Positions 1 to 11,198 of a DNA stretch of 64,000 bases are shown here, piece after piece (position 1 is the stretch's first letter; the number at the start of each line of letters is the position of its first letter). A model generated the notes under the pieces. That model worked only from the letters and a program-made list of their open reading frames with translations. It ran no database searches and was not told where the DNA came from. The translations under genes and the position numbers were made by a program. This DNA comes from Gymnopilus junonius (Eukaryota > Basidiomycota > Agaricomycetes > Agaricales > Galerinaceae), in assembly GCA_015501075.1 (NCBI GenBank), contig JADNYJ010000059.1, forward strand, positions 1 through 64,000, in the 5' to 3' direction.

Positions 1-407
1 TGAGAATTTCTTCATTTTATGGAAGGGAAAACAATCAGAAAATTTCTCCTTTTGTTCCTTTTTCTCCATACAGGTAAATTTTAGATCTTACATTCCAAAA
101 CATTTAGGAGAAATGATTCCCTTATGGACAATTTAATGAAACAATAAATTTATAATAGACGAAATGTGTTAATTCGGTTCAAAAGAACAATAAAGACATC
201 CTCTTTCGGACCTTCTATTATTGATAAAATGTAACATTTTTTTATTGTTTCACTGTTCAGAATAAAGATATGAAACTTAAACAAGCAAGCTAATATTTCA
301 CCCAGATTTTACCCTACCTTAAAAAGTCCCCTGCCAGCAGTGTGTGGCCTGGGCAGCGTTTCAGCCGCATTACCGTAATGATTACGTACATACATCTGCA
401 CGTCAGG
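1..407. other. AT-rich intergenic DNA with one transposon terminus
   Basis: No convincing coding frame is visible. The only structured item is CTGCCAGCAGTG at 331-342, which matches 11 of 12 bases of the right terminus (GTGCCAGCAGTG) of the CMC-like family seen at 1769-1780 and 62953-62964. It may be the right end of another, otherwise unrecognised element. Confidence 0.5.
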
Positions 408-668
408 CTACACTGCTGGCACTGAGTAGTACTCTGGGGACCGGCAGCCCTGCGAAACTTTTGTGACCGTAAAAGTGGCCACTACCGGATTTGGAAACTC
501 CCGCTGATGGCAGTCCCAAGCAATAATCTAGAGTCGTTCTCGTCGTATCTATTAACCACAGAGGCATTCTGCACTGAAATAACATAGATACTAGTACTAT
601 AGCATTGTAATAAGATGAATTATATCGAAAAAAGTAAGGAGTGAATGATAAAATTACTTGAAATTTAC

Positions 669-1061
669 TTAGCAGCTTTGATCTATTTCCATCAGATCTG
701 CCTCATCTCTCTGCTCATGTTCTTCCCAGTCTTCATCGACTTTGTCAATAACTGTTGATGTTATTCGAGCGAAATTGCCCCCATTTGCGATCCTTCTCTC
801 CACGGCTGCGATTAAGAGCTCGAAAATGCCTTCTTTTTTTAACTTGTTTACCTCACTCTTTGATGGAACCGCCGTGTCGTGTCTTCAATGCCAACTAAGC
901 TGCAGTCGGATTCCCTCGACTGTCAACTGTGTACCATCCTTCTTTATTCCTTGCTTGAGCTTGTCAACGTCATCTTCGATTACCAGCGCATCGATTGCAT
1001 GAAGTTTTGTGACATTAAAGGCTGCTTGAACGCGTTGCTTTTTAGACCGTTGCTTTGGCAT
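669..1061 (-). pseudogene. Small unrecognised ORF inside the CMC-like element, one in-frame TGA
   Basis: Reading from an ATG (complement of 1059-1061) gives a 130-codon frame beginning MPKQRSKKQRVQ, very basic at first, then acidic and helical (EDDVDKLKQGIKKDG), ending EADLMEIDQSC before TAA at 669-671. One TGA interrupts it at about residue 59 (context LSWH, stop, RHDTAV). An Arg codon CGA there would fit, so the stop may be a C-to-T change. Residue use on both sides of the stop is protein-like and the frame is continuous. I do not recognise the family. It may be an accessory gene of the transposon or a captured host fragment. Confidence 0.45.
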
Positions 1062-1561
1062 ATCATTTAAGTATGACTTCGAGCATTCACAGCTGGAGAG
1101 GAGGAGTATAACGGGTTATTATTCGAGACGCGTTTGGACGCGACGCGCCAATATCGCAGTTTGAGGACCCTGACACCGCCATCAATTTCCTTTTAAGGGT
1201 GCGAAATCCTGCTTTTTCCTTATTTTGAGCGGCCAGGCTCCAGTTCTACATGTATTTTATATTTTATAACATGTATCTGTATTTGAAAGGATCCTAAAAA
1301 AAGTCTCTGGGACAGAGTTTCTTAAAATTGCATCGAAGATGGTGAATTGCAGAAATCCGTAGTACCAAAATAGCAGGCAAAAAGAATATGTGTGTCATTC
1401 AAAGCTTTCAGAGCAGTTAATTAAAATTCTGTCCCGGACATTTTAAATATATGATATATGCGAGCACTTTTCTCTATATAAACTAGTTTCTATCTGATGA
1501 GTCGAGCTCGCTACAGATTTTGGCCACCTCAGCCTGCTTGTGTCGGAGTTTGAATTCCTAG

Positions 1562-1780
1562 CGCATTGCTGGTCCCCATGAGTAGTGTTTCTTGAGGAAA
1601 CAGTACCTGGGAAACACGTCATATGACTTTTTTTCTGCTGTTTTCTTGAGAAACACTGGTCGGCCATACCAAATTAGGCAAGGCCGAATGCTGGTTTCTG
1701 GAGAAACATCTAAAAAAAAATCAGGTGACGTGTTTCTTTAATGCTGTTTCCCAAAGAAACAGAGGTTGGTGCCAGCAGTG
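1562..1780 (+). mobile_element. MITE-like copy of the CMC family
   Basis: This stretch is nearly the reverse complement of the 213-bp element at 62752-62964. Its right end is perfect; its left end is degraded to CATTGCTGGTCC. Both copies carry several GTTTC..GAAAC inverted motifs, such as GTTTCTTGAGGAAAC, that look like subterminal transposase-binding repeats. It coincides with the right end of the larger 411-1780 element and is either its subterminal region or a separate nested insertion. Confidence 0.6.
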
Positions 1781-1915
1781 CTATGAAAGATGCAGTGTAC
1801 ACGATGAAATATTATTTGACATCAAAATATCTTCAAGGAATGCGAAAAACAAGCGAGAGAACTTAGAAGTACAATTATCGCTATTGCCGCTGATATGAAA
1901 TGACGCCGTCGGTGA

Positions 1916-3081
1916 CTACCAGTCAAAGTCTTTCAGATCTTCCCACTTTCTTGAAAGCTGAAAGAAAATCGGTAGCCTCTTCCACACTTCCTCCCGAATC
2001 TCGTCGTGTTTTCCGCGAATGGCTTTTGCACATTTCGGACAGAACCACGATAATTCTCGTTTACTGAGAGGCAAGAATGTCGTCCTGGAGTCACATCCGT
2101 TCCATAGCTGGAACTTCTCCACAGCTTGCCATTGTAGATCATCGCAGACCTTATCCAAGGATGAACTTCTGGAGTCACAATGCCCAAAACTCATTAGTAG
2201 ATCCTTCCCTCGAAGTCATTGCGTTCGCTTTTCCCGAAGCTCCTTCGATAACTTGTCCCGGCCAACTATGCAGTTATCGCGGTCTACTCGACTCAGCCTC
2301 GGCATAGTTTCTTCAGAAATAAAAATTTCCTGTGGGTTTTTCTGATGTCAGGAGCTCGGTTGAGATAGCAAACGCAAGCAACACTTACCAGTGGATACTG
2401 AAGGACCAAACGAAGGTATGCAACAGGCAAAATGGATGGTACTGAATGTTCATTTGCCAGGGCAATGATGTCCTCCATGTCGTCATTTTCATCATCTCCG
2501 TTCGATTCAATTTTCTTATATCGATCCGGAAAGGCAATTGACTCCCAATCCACCAGGGAAGTAGGATGGTCGACACGGAGACATTTGAGGGCTTGTTCCA
2601 CAAAAAAATCTATTTCATACTTCTTCCCAAGCCGCAGGAGGGCCGAGACGTGGACGAGTCGCATTGGCTTGGACCAGTCATGTTTTCTGCAATAAAATAG
2701 TACAATCGAAGAAGCAGTCCAATCATGTACGTCCATACGTATTAAAGAAGGGACATACTTCACTGAGTCATAAAATATAGACAGCATATATTCAATGTCG
2801 TCAGCTTCATCATCCAAATCCACTACTGGGGGTCCATCAAGAACGTTTTCCTTGCTGTTAGGCATGTTGAACATATCTTTGAAAATAGTGGAATGCAGGG
2901 CTAAAATTTCTCGATGAACACGCAGTTGCGTGTTTTGGACGTGGAGAATGACATCTCCCGTCTCAAACCAGTATTTAGAGCGAGTTACAGGCTGTTTTTC
3001 TTCGCATTCATCTTCGACCAAGTTCGGTTCCAACCTAGGTCGCTTGGGGGGATGGACGTTCTCAGAATCGCTCTCTGCCAT
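1916..3081 (-). pseudogene. BTB/POZ domain protein, in-frame TGA in the C-terminal part
   Basis: Exon 1 (ATG at 3081) encodes a short acidic leader and a BTB fold: FETGDVILHVQNTQLRVHREIL, HSTIFKDMF, then VVDLDDEADDIEYMLSIFYD. This is the layout of the large Agaricomycete BTB family, usually protein-interaction or ubiquitin-ligase adaptors. A donor GTAAGT follows QYPLV near 2388. Joining to an acceptor at TTTCTGAAG (about 2310) keeps frame and gives RDNCIVGRDKLSKELREKRTQ, then TGA, then an open frame ending WEDLKDFDW. That last exon has a CPKC-containing tail common in the family. The stop could be a real nonsense mutation (CGA to TGA), an unrecognised intron or an assembly error. The BTB assignment is firm; gene integrity is not. 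Confidence 0.75.
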
Positions 3082-3432
3082 AGGAATCTAGAAAAGCGCG
3101 TCTAGATGATAGAAAAGGACAGGGACGCGGAGATCTGCTGAAATGTCGGAATTCGTGGGTGGACGCGACGCGTCACGGGCCTCCGCACATTTGGGGATTT
3201 CCTAATTTATCCTGATCAGATGACCTCACCTCGGTCCGCTCCGCGACTCCGACTCGTCGACGTCATTACCTTCAACACGTTCTAAGGCGTTCGTCGACAT
3301 TGATACTATCTGATACCCCTTCATTATCATTATGCCGGTGGATGCACCTCCTTTGGCTACATCATTAATAGTATAAACATTGTACTTCGTTGCACTCCAT
3401 CACAAATTAACGTCGAGCCCAAAAACCGGAAA

Positions 3433-4563
3433 ATGTCGCGTTACTCTTCGCAATGGATCAAGGTCTCCGAACCTTCTCCACATATCTTACTCGTTGAGCT
3501 TGCCAGGTATGACTTATCATGATTTTGTCCCAAAAAAACAGCCCTGAAAGGACCTCTGCCTGCAGATCTCCCGCAAATGCTTTTTGCACTGAATTCTGGG
3601 TGGCTTACAGGGACCTGTTTGCTTCGCTGGCAAATGATAGATACGATGTCCGTGCCCTTGTCCTCTCCTCTGTTTTCCCGAAATATTTTAGTGCTAGCCT
3701 AGATTGTTTGTCTGTTATTCCTTGCACTTAACTCTGAATACTTATGATATTTTTCTCAAGTGGAAGAAGCCTCAGATCTCAGCTCGAACGCAAACCGTGA
3801 CGGCGCACGAGCGTCGTTAGCGAAAAAGGACATGATTCTAGCTTTCCAGGCTGCCCTTGGGTCTGTAGAAAAGGCCACTTACCCTGTGATTGCTGCTGTA
3901 CATGGCCACTGCATTGGTATTGGCGTCGATATGATTGGTCCCTGTGATATCCGGTACTCTGCATCAAATGCGAAATTCTCTATCAAGGTGATGGCTTGGT
4001 CTCTTTTCCAGAGCATCAACTAAACGATTTTATGCATCAAGGAGATTGATATTGGTCTCGCCCTGGTATTGGTACCCTGGCATTCCTACCCAACATAGCA
4101 GGCAACCATTCTCTCGTGCGCGAGTTTACCTACACATCACGTTTTTCTCAGCCACAGAAGCTGAAAAGCTAGGTCTCGTGTCTAAAGTGGTGGAGGGAGG
4201 TCGTGATGAAGTCGTAAAAGAAGCTTTGAACGTTGCACAATTAATTGCCAGCCAGAGCCCTGTTGCAATCTCCGGATCAAAAGCTTTATTGACCCATTCA
4301 AGAGATCACCCGTAACGTCTTTCTTCATTGCTTATTTTATCTGCTTAACATCTGTACTTGCAGCACCGCTGAAAATCTGGTATATACAGCCCTGTGGAAC
4401 TCTGTTGCCCTCGATACGAATGTACGCCTCCACTTGATCTGCCGTTTGGATTACACTCATTTCAAAACAGGATATTCAAGACCGGCGTGTTACGTCTACG
4501 AAGAAGAAGCGAGTGCGGTTTGCGTCATTAAATCTGCCCGAGGGTAAAAGCGCAAAGTTGTAA
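3433..4563 (+). pseudogene. Delta(3,5)-delta(2,4)-dienoyl-CoA isomerase paralogue, frameshifted
   Basis: Six exons parallel the intact paralogue at 24857 with the same intron positions, starting MSRYSSQWIKVSEPSPH. The crotonase-fold segment IAAVHGHCIGIGVDMIG is present. Two single-base losses break the frame: GCCCTGG near 4060 where GCCCCTGG is expected, and CGTTTTTCTCA near 4140 where one more T is needed. The Asp expected after the KEIDIGLA segment (third acidic residue of the rat ECH1 active site, D204) is read as Gly (PGIG). The intron-2 donor is weak (GTTTGT). The C-terminus AKL would be a classic peroxisomal PTS1 signal. If the two indels are sequencing errors this is an expressed but possibly altered isomerase; otherwise it is a pseudogene. 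Confidence 0.75.
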
Positions 4564-5368
4564 AAGAATTTAGGAGATTTTTTGAAGGTAAGTAATCTTG
4601 AAAGAACTGCGTGTTTTCTACCATCAACCAAAGAATGATTATATAGATGATTGTTGCTGAAAATTATTGACAATGTCTGTGTACTATTTCTTTGTAGGCT
4701 TAACTGCGCTGTGATAACCACAATTTTTTCATCCCTTAATTCCTCAGCTCATGACTTCCAGGGTTATTGGAACTGTAGACGGCGTCAATGAGGTGCGAAG
4801 GATTCTCAAAATGGAAGATGGCAAGTCAAAAGAGTTAAACGTGCTTCAAGTTCTAATCAATCAGCATCCTCGAAGAAAAGAAACAGCAATATTCGTAATG
4901 CGTTCCTGGCTTCTATGTACCAGATAGTATACCACTCGGTCCGTCTTTTTCCCGTATATAGATGTGATGATTTAGAATCCTTTCTTCTTGTTCAACCTAT
5001 TCCTCGCCTTTGGAGCAGATGAAGACGACCGTGACTGGCTTTGTGTTCCTTGTTTTCTCACCGTTGGCACAAGCTGCCTATGTCGGAAACCTGCGGAGTG
5101 CATTATAATTTCGTGGGATTATTAACGCGGCAATTGCCATTATAAGGGCCTTGCAATCTGGGCGGCACGGTTATATGCGGCGATGCGGCCTTACAAATAT
5201 AGACGGGATAAGATAATTCCCATAGGGAGTTGTAATGCTGTCATCTCATCAGTGAATTAATGACACGCCGCGACGTTATCGATCTTCGAAAGATGAGTGG
5301 TTTGGAACAATGTTCTCAACTTCCCCACCTGCCTTCTCAGCCCTCTTCGACTCATTCCACCATCTACG
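4564..5368. other. Intergenic region
   Basis: Only a short unsupported frame (about 4751-4930, starting MTSRVIGTVDGVN) is seen, with no recognisable domain. The stretch lies between the isomerase copy and the Plavaka transposase and probably includes the left part of the transposon. I found no clear terminal inverted repeat. Confidence 0.4.
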
Positions 5369-8300
5369 ATGCCGAAAGCTAAAGAAGCGAAGGAAAAGAA
5401 AAGCACCCGACTCTCAGCAAAAAAGAGGAAATGCCGACATTGTGAAAACTCGTTCTCAACTCGAGTCATCGAGGAACATGAAAACTCCTGCTCATCTAAG
5501 CAAGAGATCTCTCAAGGTTTTGAGGAGCTGGCGCAAACATTCAGTATGCTCCCATTTTGTGACTGGCATCCCTTGTAGTTTGACGGATTATTTGATCAGA
5601 ATATCCAGATGCACAGCCTAGTTTGTCGACCGGGTTCGTTGATGAGAGCAACTTTGCAGAGGGTCTATTAGGTGGGTTAACATTAGTTTTAGTTTTCAAC
5701 CACAAAATCTTCTTCGTTCTGAATCTGTCGGTCCATTTCAATGATATCAGGGTCTTCCAGAAGGCGTCTCCGACGTCGGCGGTCAGTATTATTGTCCCAA
5801 GAGCCTGAGGCTACAATGATGCCATCAGATGCAGGTAAGTTTGACATCGTTTAATATGTTTGAGCCTCAATGATGTTTTCTTATCTTTTATTATCCTATA
5901 GGATCAATGGACCTGGATCCAGGTGCATATCCACCTGACGCCGATGCCCCACAGCCCAACTGGATGCCACAGATTGATGACATCAAAGTTGAATATCATC
6001 CCAAATCACACCGCCCAACAAAATTTTACCACCTTGATGACTATGCGGCGCAGGAAGGCCGCCCTGCTGAAGAACCAGTCGCTGATCAAGAACCTTGGAA
6101 ACCCTTTCGTACCCGTCTGGATTTTGAGATTGCGGAACTCATGTTAGACTCACATTTGAATGTGGGGCAATCATCAGTTCTTCTCTCTCTCATTCGAAAA
6201 GCCATTGCGCAGCCGGCTGATTTTACACTTTCCAGTACAGATGAATTGGAAAAGTTTTGGACTGCTGCACGTGAAACCCGGGGCACTGGTGTAAGTATTG
6301 CATCTATTATTTGAATTTTCGTAGTTCATATTCTAGAATTGAACAAGTTTGAGCATAAATCGGTCAAAGTCGACTATAAGGCAGAGGAGATTGAGTTCCA
6401 GGTCTCAACACGTCCGATATGGAGCTGGATAGAGGACATCGTAGATAATGGTAATATTGTCCCTCTATTTAAATGGGATGCAGAGCGTCGCTACAGGTAC
6501 AATGGCTCAAAATGGGAGAGGTTTATTAACGAGCCCTGCACAGCAGATGACTGGTGGAATATTCAAGTAAGTTCTCGATAAACTGAACAGATACCCAACA
6601 TGATGTTGTCTTTGGCAGTCGGCTCTCCCAGATAATGCCTCCCCAGTCTTCATAATTATTTATGCAGATAAAAGTCGCTTATCATCATTTGGGACTGCAA
6701 AGGGATATCCTGTCTTCGCACGGTGCGCAAACCTTCCAGCTGACATTCGCAATGGCAAGGGGACCGGGGGTGGGCGCCTTGTCGGATGGCTACCCATAGT
6801 AAGTTTCAGACAGTCTACTTAGTTTCTTTGGCATCTGAGAGTACAAATTTTGCACCAGGTAACAGAAGATGCTGGTGAGACTAGAAAGAAAGGCTATGTA
6901 AATTTCAAGCGCATTGTGTGGCACAAGTCGCTATATGAAATTTTGGACTCCATTCGGTTGCACGGCAAAACAGGGTTTTTAAAAACTTGTGGGGACAATA
7001 TAGTGAGGTGGCTCTGGCCTATCATATTAATATTATCTGCAGACTACGAAGAGCAGTAAGCTGATTTGTTATAATTATATGTACTGCTCAAACTGATTGA
7101 AATGTTCTTTGCTTACTAGGTGCGTAATGACATTGATTCGTGGTCTTGGGAGCAATGGGCCATGTCCGGTTTGCCTTGTTCCTCCAGATGAGCTTGCAGA
7201 CCTGTCTAAGACATTCAACCTACGGACAAAAGAAAATATGATGAAAATATACAAACAAGCACAAGAACTTAATGCAACAGATAAGGAAGAACTGCTCAAA
7301 ATATATGGTCTTCGAGATGTTGAGGTACATCTGAATAATATACATTGACCTACCATTAGTGCTAAATTTTGCTTAGAATGTTTTTTGGGACTTTAAATAT
7401 TGTGATCCTTATCAAGCAACATCTTGGGATGGGCTTCATGCACATGATAGCGGCCTTTTCGGGGCTCACATCCTGCCAGAGTTGAAGCGCTTGGTTGATG
7501 TCCTGGGAAAGGAATATGCGAAGTTACTAGACACTCAGTAATTTTACCCCTCCTTTGCCTATCATCCAGTTAATGATGTGAATGTCAAAGGGTTGATAAA
7601 ACACCACGATGGAGTGGCCTCAATCATTTCCGTGAGGTGATGAAAATGGACTTCACAGATGGAGGAAAGTTTAGCGATATTGCAAAGGTGAGTTACTCCC
7701 TTGCAATCACTTGGGCTATATATCATCAGGTCTCTGACCAAACTTTACTACAGCTTGTCTTATTTGCTGCCTATAATATTCTAACAAAGGATGAGTCTCC
7801 TGAGGGCTATGCCATCCTCCAACTTCTCCGCAGTTATCTGGAGCTCCACATGTACACCTCACTTTCACTTCACTCTGAGTCTACCATTGAAGCTGGTGAG
7901 AAAGCTCTTCTTGCATTTGAAATTGCTCGTCAGGTAACTTCACTTCATATTAATTTGGACCTGTGATAATTGAATGATGCTTCTAGGAATATTCCAGGGT
8001 TTCACCAACGAAAAACTGGCACTTTATCAAGGCCCATAGTCATAAGCATGTCTTCAATGACATTATGCGCAAGGGAGTTACTCGGAATTTCAGCACGAAA
8101 CCTAATGAGAAGGCACATTCCCCGCTTAAGGACTTTTATCAGCTTATGACAAACTTCAAAAATTTCGGAGTTCAGGTGTGCTTCTTATTTCTAATATACT
8201 GATTTATCCATGATGGTATTAATTACTGGAGACAGATCCTAAAGCTGAATGAAAAGGATGTTATATCAACAATGATTCGGGAGCAGATTACCATTTTAGA

Positions 8301-9052
8301 TGAGCTTGCACATCGAAAGCTGGAAGAAGAGGTGAACAACAGCACAAGAAAGCATCACTTGATTGGAACAGAACACGTTTCTCTCAGTTCTGCTTTGGCA
8401 CCATGCACGGTTGAGTTCATCGAGACAAAGTTAGGACCAGGAGACAATGCCTTTAAAGATTTCCGAAAGCGCCTCGGAAAAGGGCTCACATCAATATTCT
8501 GCACCCGAATCGATGTGGGTTTATATGATGAGGTGAACATTTTTTATCCTTGATTTTAGATAGGTAATCATTTTGACTTTGCAGGTCTCTCCGTATCAAG
8601 CCCTTCATGTCAGCTATGAGTCCGTGGTTTCCTGGGGCATCACTACTGATATAGTGCGCGCACATCCAAATTTCTACAACAGCCCTCGCTATGACTGTGT
8701 TTTAGTTGATGCAGGGCAAGGAAAACATTTCTTCGCCCGCCTACTTTATATATTTGGCATATTTGTGGAGAGCGAAGTCCAGTACTTGGCTCTGATTCTC
8801 CCATTTGATGTGCCAATACCTCGGATAGAGCAGCCGCGGGGTGATCAAGATCTACAATTTACTCGAGTACGAGGACGACCCCGATCCAAGGCAACTTTTA
8901 TTCATATTGAATCTATTGTCCGCGGAGCTCTTTTAATACCCGCACATGACAGCCAAGAGTACGGTGACGAGTTTCTGGTCTTTGACCAGTTGGATGAGGA
9001 TTTTTGGATGAGGATGAAATCCCTTCAGTTGGCTGTATCATTGAATTTGTAG
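5369..9052 (+). CDS. Plavaka-type (CMC superfamily) transposase, multi-exon
   Basis: Exon 1 encodes a zinc-knuckle-like N-terminus (CRHCENSFSTRVIEEHENSC), followed by an Arg-rich exon and the exon starting SMDLDPGAYPPDADAP. The core follows the Plavaka family pattern: IWSWIEDIVDNG, FINEPCTADDWW, VFIIIYADKSRLSSFG, GRLVGWLPIV, ADYEEQCVMTLIRG, PCPVC, NVFWDF, TPRWSGLNHFREVMKMDFTDG, and a C-terminal region FKDFRKRLGKGL, ALHVSYESVVSWG. Introns of about 50-70 nt restore frame at nearly every junction. For example, an intron from near 7540 to an acceptor TCAAAG near 7591 joins LLDTQ to VDKTPRW. Unlike most mobile genes here it has no obvious nonsense codon, so it may be recent. It would cut and paste DNA in the nucleus. 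Exons between 5510 and 5900 are least certain. Confidence 0.8.
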
Positions 9053-9289
9053 GATTAGCAAGGATACCTCTATAAATTAATTTTTTATCTTGAGCTAGGC
9101 CAATGTAGGAGGTTCTCTCCTACCCCACAGTCGTTTGCAATCAGTAGTCGGTCTGAGCACGTAAATGAATTCGAGAACTAATTTACATAATAATATTAAA
9201 AACATTGCTTAACGAAGACAACCAAGGGTATATACCCATTACCCCATACAAAGAAAACACGCGAATAGCCGCCATCTCGCCTTTGCGGG
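9053..9289. other. Transposase 3' flank
   Basis: AT-rich sequence holding the inverted repeat GTAGGAG/CTCCTAC near 9105-9123. No gene is seen. Confidence 0.4.
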
Positions 9290-10085
9290 GGAGGCGGCGA
9301 AATGAACGATATCGGCATGTCTGGATAAATAGACGTGCCATAGGGCATACGAGCCGCTAGCGCAACTCGCCTTACCCTTCCCGCTCGTGAAAAAGCACTA
9401 TGCAGCGGTTTGACCTCTGCATGAGCCAAAAAGCCGCCAACCCACGAGGGAGGCGGCGTAGAGACGAAAATAGGGATGTCTGGTTGAGCAGACATCCCAG
9501 AGGGCGAACCTACCGCTGCTGCGGTACGTTCAGGCCCTCTCACCCTCGAAAGAAGCACCCTGCTGGAGTTGAAACCCTCGCACGGGGCGAAAAGCATCCA
9601 TCTCACATTTGCAAGCGAGGGAGGGGAGCACGGTCAGCGGCGGGGGGCGAGAAATGGCGGCGGTGGGGGGCGGTGGTTGAGACGGACCTGTGGGAAGTAA
9701 TAGGTACATAGTTAGTAACGAAAAAAAGAAGAAAAAAAAAACAAAAGCACAAGCTCACGATATGATCGCGAGCCCGTGCTATTACTCACCTGAGGGAGGA
9801 AGAAACAGACGAAATCGGCACGTCTGGTTGATCAGACGTGCCAGTGTGCCAAACCACGGCCACTGCGACGTGTTGAAGCACGCCGATCCATGAAGGAACC
9901 GCCCAATAGGAGTTAGACTCCAGGTTAGGCGGAAAACCTCCGTCTCGCATTTGCAAGCGAGGGAAGGGGAGAAAAGGCGGCGGGGGCGGATGGCAGCGAC
10001 GACGAGCTGGGGGTAGACGATTAGCGTGGAAGAAAGAACAAAAAAAGAGGAGAACGAGCTCACGATATCATCGTGAGCTCATTCT
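9290..10085. repeat. GC-rich block of imperfect tandem repeats with hairpins
   Basis: A hairpin motif recurs at about 9313, 9473 and 9817, with arms such as GGCACGTCTG/CAGACGTGCC or GGGATGTCTG/CAGACATCCC around a short loop. A second pair of hairpins (GAGCTCACGAT/ATCGTGAGCTC type) lies near 9753 and 10058. The phrase CATTTGCAAGCGAGGGA recurs at 9606 and 9948, giving a unit of roughly 305-345 bp. Long open frames on both strands here follow the GC-rich repeats and are not convincing genes. Arm sequences vary between copies while pairing is largely kept. Confidence 0.65.
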
Positions 10086-11198
10086 GCACTCACCTTGCCG
10101 GTCCTCCCACTTCACGGGTCCCCCCTGGCCTATGTAGTTCCTATCCAGCAAAGGAAGGCTGGCCCACATCCCTCAGAAGAGGGGAGGGGCTCGCAGCCAC
10201 GATTCCAGGTCGACGAGAGGGTGACGAGAGGAAAGTGGAACAGGTCGAGGCGTGGAGATCATCTTTCCGAAGTGTTGAAAGTGGTTTGTCACGTGATTGT
10301 GATTGATCAATGATCAACGATGCTCGAGAACTTGAGTTGGAGGTTATGGCATCTTAGAACCCCAAATCTCACTATCTACAAATGTTCCCTGACCATGCTC
10401 TAACACTCCTTGCTTGGGCTTCCTCTGACGAAAGGAAATACTCTGTCAATCAACCCGGTACTGTCATCTGATCCTGTCTTCCACTTTGCATCCCGAGATT
10501 GCAAGCAATCGTTACCCCACTCCGGGACCATTAGGACCTTCTGGTCTGAGGTGTGTGAAATATCTAAGCCTCTTTCTGTCGTACCATATGGCTCATTGCT
10601 GAACTGAAGTCACTGTCTAGCATCGTCAACACCCTGGTTTGCTATTGCAATTGTTCTCACTGACCGGAAAATTCCACTCTCCGTGTTCATTTAAAACTAG
10701 CACACTTACGTTTCTGCAGCAACCTTATGAACTCCCTTGAATTTATGTTCAACAATATGCGAGATGATGAAGGGACTCAGTACTCCCTTCAACCCATGTT
10801 CCGGAGCTAAAGTACTATATGATACAAAAAATTAAATTTCAGGTACGCATTGTGACATCCTTCTGTCATTCTTTACACTTATCTTTCACTTATCCCTCAG
10901 CTCTTTAGACGTAGAGCCCAAAATGCGTCTTTGCAACTGACAACTACAATGGTGAATCATCTGCAGTGGGTTTATCACTACCACATCTTTACGTCCTGCA
11001 CTCTTTATTGTTGTTCCAAATATGGAATGCCAATCTGTCGGTGAGCTGTTCTCTGAATGAAGACCAACCAGTACTGATCAATATGTACTACAGGACCCTT
11101 GCCGCTGGTGCCAACAAATCATTCCACGTATAAAAAGCAGGTATCTTTAGTTCTTACATCCCAAGCACCTTGACTTAGTGTACTTTTCTTCTTCAAAC
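10086..11198. other. Intergenic region upstream of the 11.2-kb gene
   Basis: No coding frame is convincing. The last 150 bp contain an AT-rich stretch (GTATAAAAAGC near 11129) suitable as a TATA-like promoter element for the gene starting at 11199. Confidence 0.4.

Larger units (their letters stand above)
411..1780. mobile_element. CMC/CACTA-like DNA transposon, non-autonomous, about 1.37 kb
   Basis: The left end CACTGCTGGCAC (411-422) and right end GTGCCAGCAGTG (1769-1780) form a perfect 12-bp terminal inverted repeat. The flanks are CTA at 408-410 and CTA at 1781-1783, a 3-bp target duplication. CACTG-type termini with 3-bp duplications fit the CACTA/CMC superfamily. The interior carries a small minus-strand ORF (669-1061) and no transposase. 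An alternative reading is a 219-bp MITE at 1562-1780 plus an independent terminus at 411; the shared CTA flanks favour the single-element view. Confidence 0.6.

Noticed and set aside
5369..9052. Assigning CACTGCTGGCAC termini to the Plavaka gene
   Set aside because: No such termini were found in its flanks, so the link with the CMC MITEs stays a hypothesis.
9196..9711. Overlapping open frames of 136 aa (minus) and 103 aa (plus)
   Set aside because: They lie in a GC-rich tandem repeat where stops are rare, have no domain-like pattern, and both strands are open at once.
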